DNA of 64,000 bases, from assembly GCA_008000375.1 (NCBI GenBank), contig SMOI01000123.1, forward strand, positions 1-64,000, in the 5' to 3' direction. Both the position numbers and the translations under genes were made by a program. Below are positions 61,036 through 64,000 of the stretch, piece by piece (within the stretch, counting starts at the first letter, position 1; each line of letters starts with the position of its first letter). The stretch comes from Poteriospumella lacustris. Lineage: Eukaryota > Sar > Chrysophyceae > Chromulinales > Dinobryaceae. The notes beneath the pieces are model-generated. The model was not told the DNA's origin and did no database searches. It saw only the letters and a list, made by a program, of their open reading frames with translations.

Positions 61036-63414
61036 TCATCGGTTCTTATGGTTCGGTCCTTGCAACGCTTCTTGTGGATTGGCAGCATTTGCTGCGTGCA
61101 CAATGTGTTTCGCGTAGGCCGCCACCAATCGATCCGCGCGACTGCCCGTGTTCGCCTTCAACAGATACAACGGCTCGGTCATCGATGCCGGTGCACGATT
61201 CGCCAATTGTCGGGTGACGTGTTCACTCATTTCCATCACGGTGGTACGGGACGCCGGTCCCCAACGATATTGTTTCCGGACATTGGGGTGTTGAATGAAC
61301 GACGAGAAGGTCTCCAACGACGAGGAGGTCTCCTGCTCCTGCTGCTGTAGCTGCGGTAGCTGCGGCCGTGGAGGCGCTTGCAATCGATCCATCCTCTGTC
61401 CGACCTCCCGTAACATCTCTTCGGCCAGCTGTTCCATGTGTCGATTCCATCCGAATCGATCAAAGTCTTGCCCCTCGGAGAGCGTGTGCTGTTGTTCGGG
61501 GGTGAGTACACTGCGGCCTAAGTACTTTGCGAGGACCTGTTCGACCACGGCGACGTCCGCGTCGTTCCATCGGTCCGTCGCCGGCGCCGAGGTGTCTTGT
61601 AGTTGACCCAGCGGTAACCCCGCACACAAGATACCGACGATGCGATATTGATCCACAAAGACCGTGACGCCCAATCCCAAGGGAAACTGGCGGGAAGACC
61701 ATTCCGTGAGGATGGGATCCGCGGGGGCACCGTTGATGGTACCGCTACTGGACCGTTTAGCGGTGGTGGCGTTGGTAGCGCTGGTAGCGGTGGTGGCAGG
61801 TTGATGTACCGCGTATTTGCCACGCGGACCGTTGGCCATCGCCGCCGCTGTTGATGCGGCAGCGGTAGTCACGGCGATGGACGCGTCCTCCTTGGTGGAG
61901 TGGTCTCCACTGCCTGCACCACCCACCATCGCCTTGCGGAAATCACGTCGTAGGTACTCACTGAACACGGGCTTCTTCTCAACCCCGGCGCCGCCTGCCC
62001 CCTGTTGAGGCCCACGTGGATACGACGCTCTGGGTGAGACCACCGGGATACGCCACCAAAAGCTATGGGACTCCACAGCGGGTGTACACAACCCCACCGT
62101 GAAGAACGACATCCCCACGTGCGACGAGGCGAACACGTCGCAGGGCACCTTGGCATAGACCCGTTGCTGACCCAGCGCGATACTGGCGGCCATGCGACCC
62201 GCATGACGCGCATCGTAGCCGCCCGCTATGATACGGCGATAGGACAATCCAGCGAAATTGTTGTTGTCGATGTTGTTGGCACTCGTGACGGTGGTTTGTG
62301 GCGGAGGCGCGATCGCGTGGTAGACGTTGGCGCATTCTCCGGCGACCAAGACGCCCTGGGCGACTTGCAGCGATCGATTCACGGGGATACCGCCCAACAA
62401 CCGGTCGATTTCCAGGTCCTGCGTGTGCAGCAACGCTTGAATCAATCCCTGTTGACTGGGGACGACGCGTAATTCGGGGAGGGTGTCCCGCCACTCGGCC
62501 GTGACCATGCTGGGCCCCAGCATCACCACGTCGGTGGGGAACGAGGTGGAGTGTATGGTATCGTAGGTACGAGCGAGATAAACGGTGGCGGCGGTCGATT
62601 TAGAGGGGTCACTGGTGGGTTTACGGGCTTTCGTGGATGCAGCAGTGGCAGTAGCAGCAGCTGCAGCTGCAGCGGGTGACGGTGGGACGTACCCGTCGAT
62701 GTAACGCACCTGGGAGAACGGCACCAACTCCACCCCACGTGACACCAGCCGCGCAGCCAGCTGCAAAGACATAAAACGTGGAAGAAGACCAGCCATTGGA
62801 CCATAGCTAGGATACACCAGCGTCACGGAGCGTTTGTATCGATGTTGCGCCGCAATCGATGCGAGATAACACGCGGCGTCCACATTCGCCCAGTTGTTCG
62901 CGCCCAACAGAGTCACATGGCCGCCATGACGCACAATTTGTGCTGCAAACTCCAGATCCTCGGGGTTTCGACTGTCACGGATGACCGCGTAGCTTTGCTG
63001 ACGGGACGACAGCAGCTCTGGACTGACGATTTTGTCGAGCAGCGGTGCCAGTGGTCGATCGAAGGCCAAAATGCACTGTTCGTACGGAAGGGACTTGCCC
63101 GACCGCAGGCGAAGTAATTTGTCGTTCAAATCAATGGCCGGTGCATCAGTAGCCAAGTCCCCAGAAGGAACCTGCGTAATTTGAATGTCATACGGTGTCG
63201 CCGGTGATTGGCGCACAATACGTTGAAGTTCGGAGCTGGCAGCATTGGCTGCCTCTCCTTCTCCACACACCACAATCCGATACTGCGGGCGCAGATTTGG
63301 GCTGGTTTTCGATAATGATGTGGAAGGTGAGCTTTCGCACCATGTGAAGTGTTGCTCGGGGCTGCACACGCCGCTGACGACCGTAATCGCCAACACCGAC
63401 CTGCGACACAGCAT
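61036..63414 (-). CDS. AIF-like (apoptosis-inducing factor) FAD/NAD(H) oxidoreductase
   Basis: The product is 792 residues from the ATG at 63414. The N-terminus (MLCRRSVLAITVV) is compatible with a mitochondrial presequence. The two-dinucleotide-binding-domain fold is visible. An FAD-binding strand (YRIVVCGEGEAANAA, ~45-60) replaces the usual GxGxxA/G pattern. A second Rossmann strand has GGHVTLLGANNWANVDAACYLA. LLPRFMSLQLAARLVSRGVELVPFSQV and GVLVAGECANVYHA (the flavin-contacting GD-like motif, here GE) follow. The C-terminal domain carries SSHVGMSFFTVGL and VFVDQYRIVGILCAGLP, matching AIFM1. Ala/Thr and Gln-rich inserts enlarge it from ~610 residues. It probably supports respiratory-chain assembly; a death function is not implied. 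The altered glycines make cofactor binding worth testing. Confidence 0.75.
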   Translation of the reverse strand: MLCRRSVLAITVVSGVCSPEQHFTWCESSPSTSLSKTSPNLRPQYRIVVCGEGEAANAASSELQRIVRQSPATPYDIQITQVPSGDLATDAPAIDLNDKLLRLRSGKSLPYEQCILAFDRPLAPLLDKIVSPELLSSRQQSYAVIRDSRNPEDLEFAAQIVRHGGHVTLLGANNWANVDAACYLASIAAQHRYKRSVTLVYPSYGPMAGLLPRFMSLQLAARLVSRGVELVPFSQVRYIDGYVPPSPAAAAAAATATAASTKARKPTSDPSKSTAATVYLARTYDTIHSTSFPTDVVMLGPSMVTAEWRDTLPELRVVPSQQGLIQALLHTQDLEIDRLLGGIPVNRSLQVAQGVLVAGECANVYHAIAPPPQTTVTSANNIDNNNFAGLSYRRIIAGGYDARHAGRMAASIALGQQRVYAKVPCDVFASSHVGMSFFTVGLCTPAVESHSFWWRIPVVSPRASYPRGPQQGAGGAGVEKKPVFSEYLRRDFRKAMVGGAGSGDHSTKEDASIAVTTAAASTAAAMANGPRGKYAVHQPATTATSATNATTAKRSSSGTINGAPADPILTEWSSRQFPLGLGVTVFVDQYRIVGILCAGLPLGQLQDTSAPATDRWNDADVAVVEQVLAKYLGRSVLTPEQQHTLSEGQDFDRFGWNRHMEQLAEEMLREVGQRMDRLQAPPRPQLPQLQQQEQETSSSLETFSSFIQHPNVRKQYRWGPASRTTVMEMSEHVTRQLANRAPASMTEPLYLLKANTGSRADRLVAAYAKHIVHAANAANPQEALQGPNHKNR

Positions 63415-63607
63415 GAGCACTCCACTCAAACAATATCTAACGATTGGCGTTTATCTGCTTTTCGCGTGTCCCTTTTCCGCTGTTCAAGGGTGTAATAAGA
63501 CCAAGTATCAGCCATAAACAAGTGTCTTCTTCGTGCTGCTTCTGTCTCGTTCCTAGTGCCAGATCAGCACAGCAGCGCCGCCGCGGCGGCGGGCAAGGCA
63601 CCGGACA

Positions 63608-63891
63608 CGATGACGACGATATCGCAAAACTCAACGTCATCTTTGGCGACTTCTACTGTCTCCTCTCCTCTGACCGTCGGCGAGGAGGTGACGTCTATTT
63701 CGACGTCCTTTTCCTCCGGCAGCAGCGTCGTTCGTCGTCGTCGTCGTGTCACACGTGCGGGAGGGTTGGCGATACCGGCGCCCAACGAGGAAGTGGATCG
63801 AGACCTACGACCGATTCGCACCGTGAATACACTTGAAGTCATCCCGTGCAGGGTGAAATCCACCTTGGGCACCGGAGGTGATTTTGTGTGA
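63608..63891 (+). CDS. Possible small Ser/Thr-rich protein or first exon
   Basis: An ATG at 63608 opens 94 codons rich in Ser and Thr, then a poly-Arg patch (RRRRR) and a more ordinary sequence (AIPAPNEEVDRDLRPIRTVNTLEVIPC). It lies head-to-head with the AIF-like gene, where a promoter is expected. No family is recognised. It may be a short gene, a first exon continuing past the window, or a chance frame; an overlapping antisense frame of similar length exists. Confidence 0.3.
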
Positions 63892-64000
63892 GAAAAGGCA
63901 CCACGCGTGGCGCTGAACACTTGTTCGTTCACAAACAAAGAAAGAAGGGCAAACAGAAATCCTAACCGGGGAGGAACCTCAGCCGTTTGCGTCTTAAAAG

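Noticed and set aside
1-64000. tRNA, rRNA or CRISPR arrays
   Set aside because: No tRNA-like T-loop/anticodon arrangement, rRNA core sequence or regularly spaced direct repeats with unique spacers was found.

Overview
This is nuclear DNA of a unicellular, probably flagellated eukaryote. Several genes carry short GT-AG spliceosomal introns of about 55-100 bp. The window encodes cytosolic ribosomal protein eS7, a mitochondrial carrier and an AIF-like flavoprotein, and its axonemal protein CFAP58 and ARL2BP/BART-type protein point to a cilium. Proline/threonine-rich linkers in the surface proteins are common in stramenopiles and other protists, but I cannot place the species from sequence alone. 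The window contains one 100-N scaffold gap.

Layout. 1-11.6 kb: a same-strand array of four related modular type I membrane proteins. The first runs off the left edge and the third is a pseudogene; parts of the spacers are duplicated as well. 12-18.9 kb: a myristoylated pseudokinase, a GT8-like Golgi glycosyltransferase, an SLC25 carrier and a pirin. 19.0-22.1 kb: a Mutator-like (MULE) DNA transposon with 52-bp terminal inverted repeats, a perfect 11-bp target duplication, a spliced transposase and an antisense, apparently frameshifted coding relic. 22.6-36.4 kb: a small single-pass membrane protein, a second pseudokinase paralogous to the first, a secreted Ser/Lys-rich protein, and a five-TM protein with PX-like, DEP-like and PX domains. 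Long polypurine/polypyrimidine intergenic tracts lie between them.

37-48 kb: a WD40 protein of the AAMP/Sqt1 type, ARL2BP-like, DASH cryptochrome, an inverted pair of eS7 genes, an ankyrin protein, a seven-exon EF-hand protein and a two-TM coiled-coil protein. 48.3-54.8 kb: an inverted pair of CFAP58 genes. 55-64 kb: a PAS/LOV-like protein, a 2.6-kb pyrimidine-rich spacer, an ORC6-like protein and an AIF-like oxidoreductase.

The most unusual structures are the two independent tail-to-tail inverted gene duplications, eS7 and CFAP58, only about 5 kb apart. Their arms are almost perfectly identical, but the 3' flanks differ, and in CFAP58 one intron differs too. That pattern argues for real duplicates homogenised by gene conversion rather than a simple assembly mirror. 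Also notable are the paired pseudokinases that have lost catalytic residues, the modular surface-protein array, and the MULE with its antisense passenger sequence.
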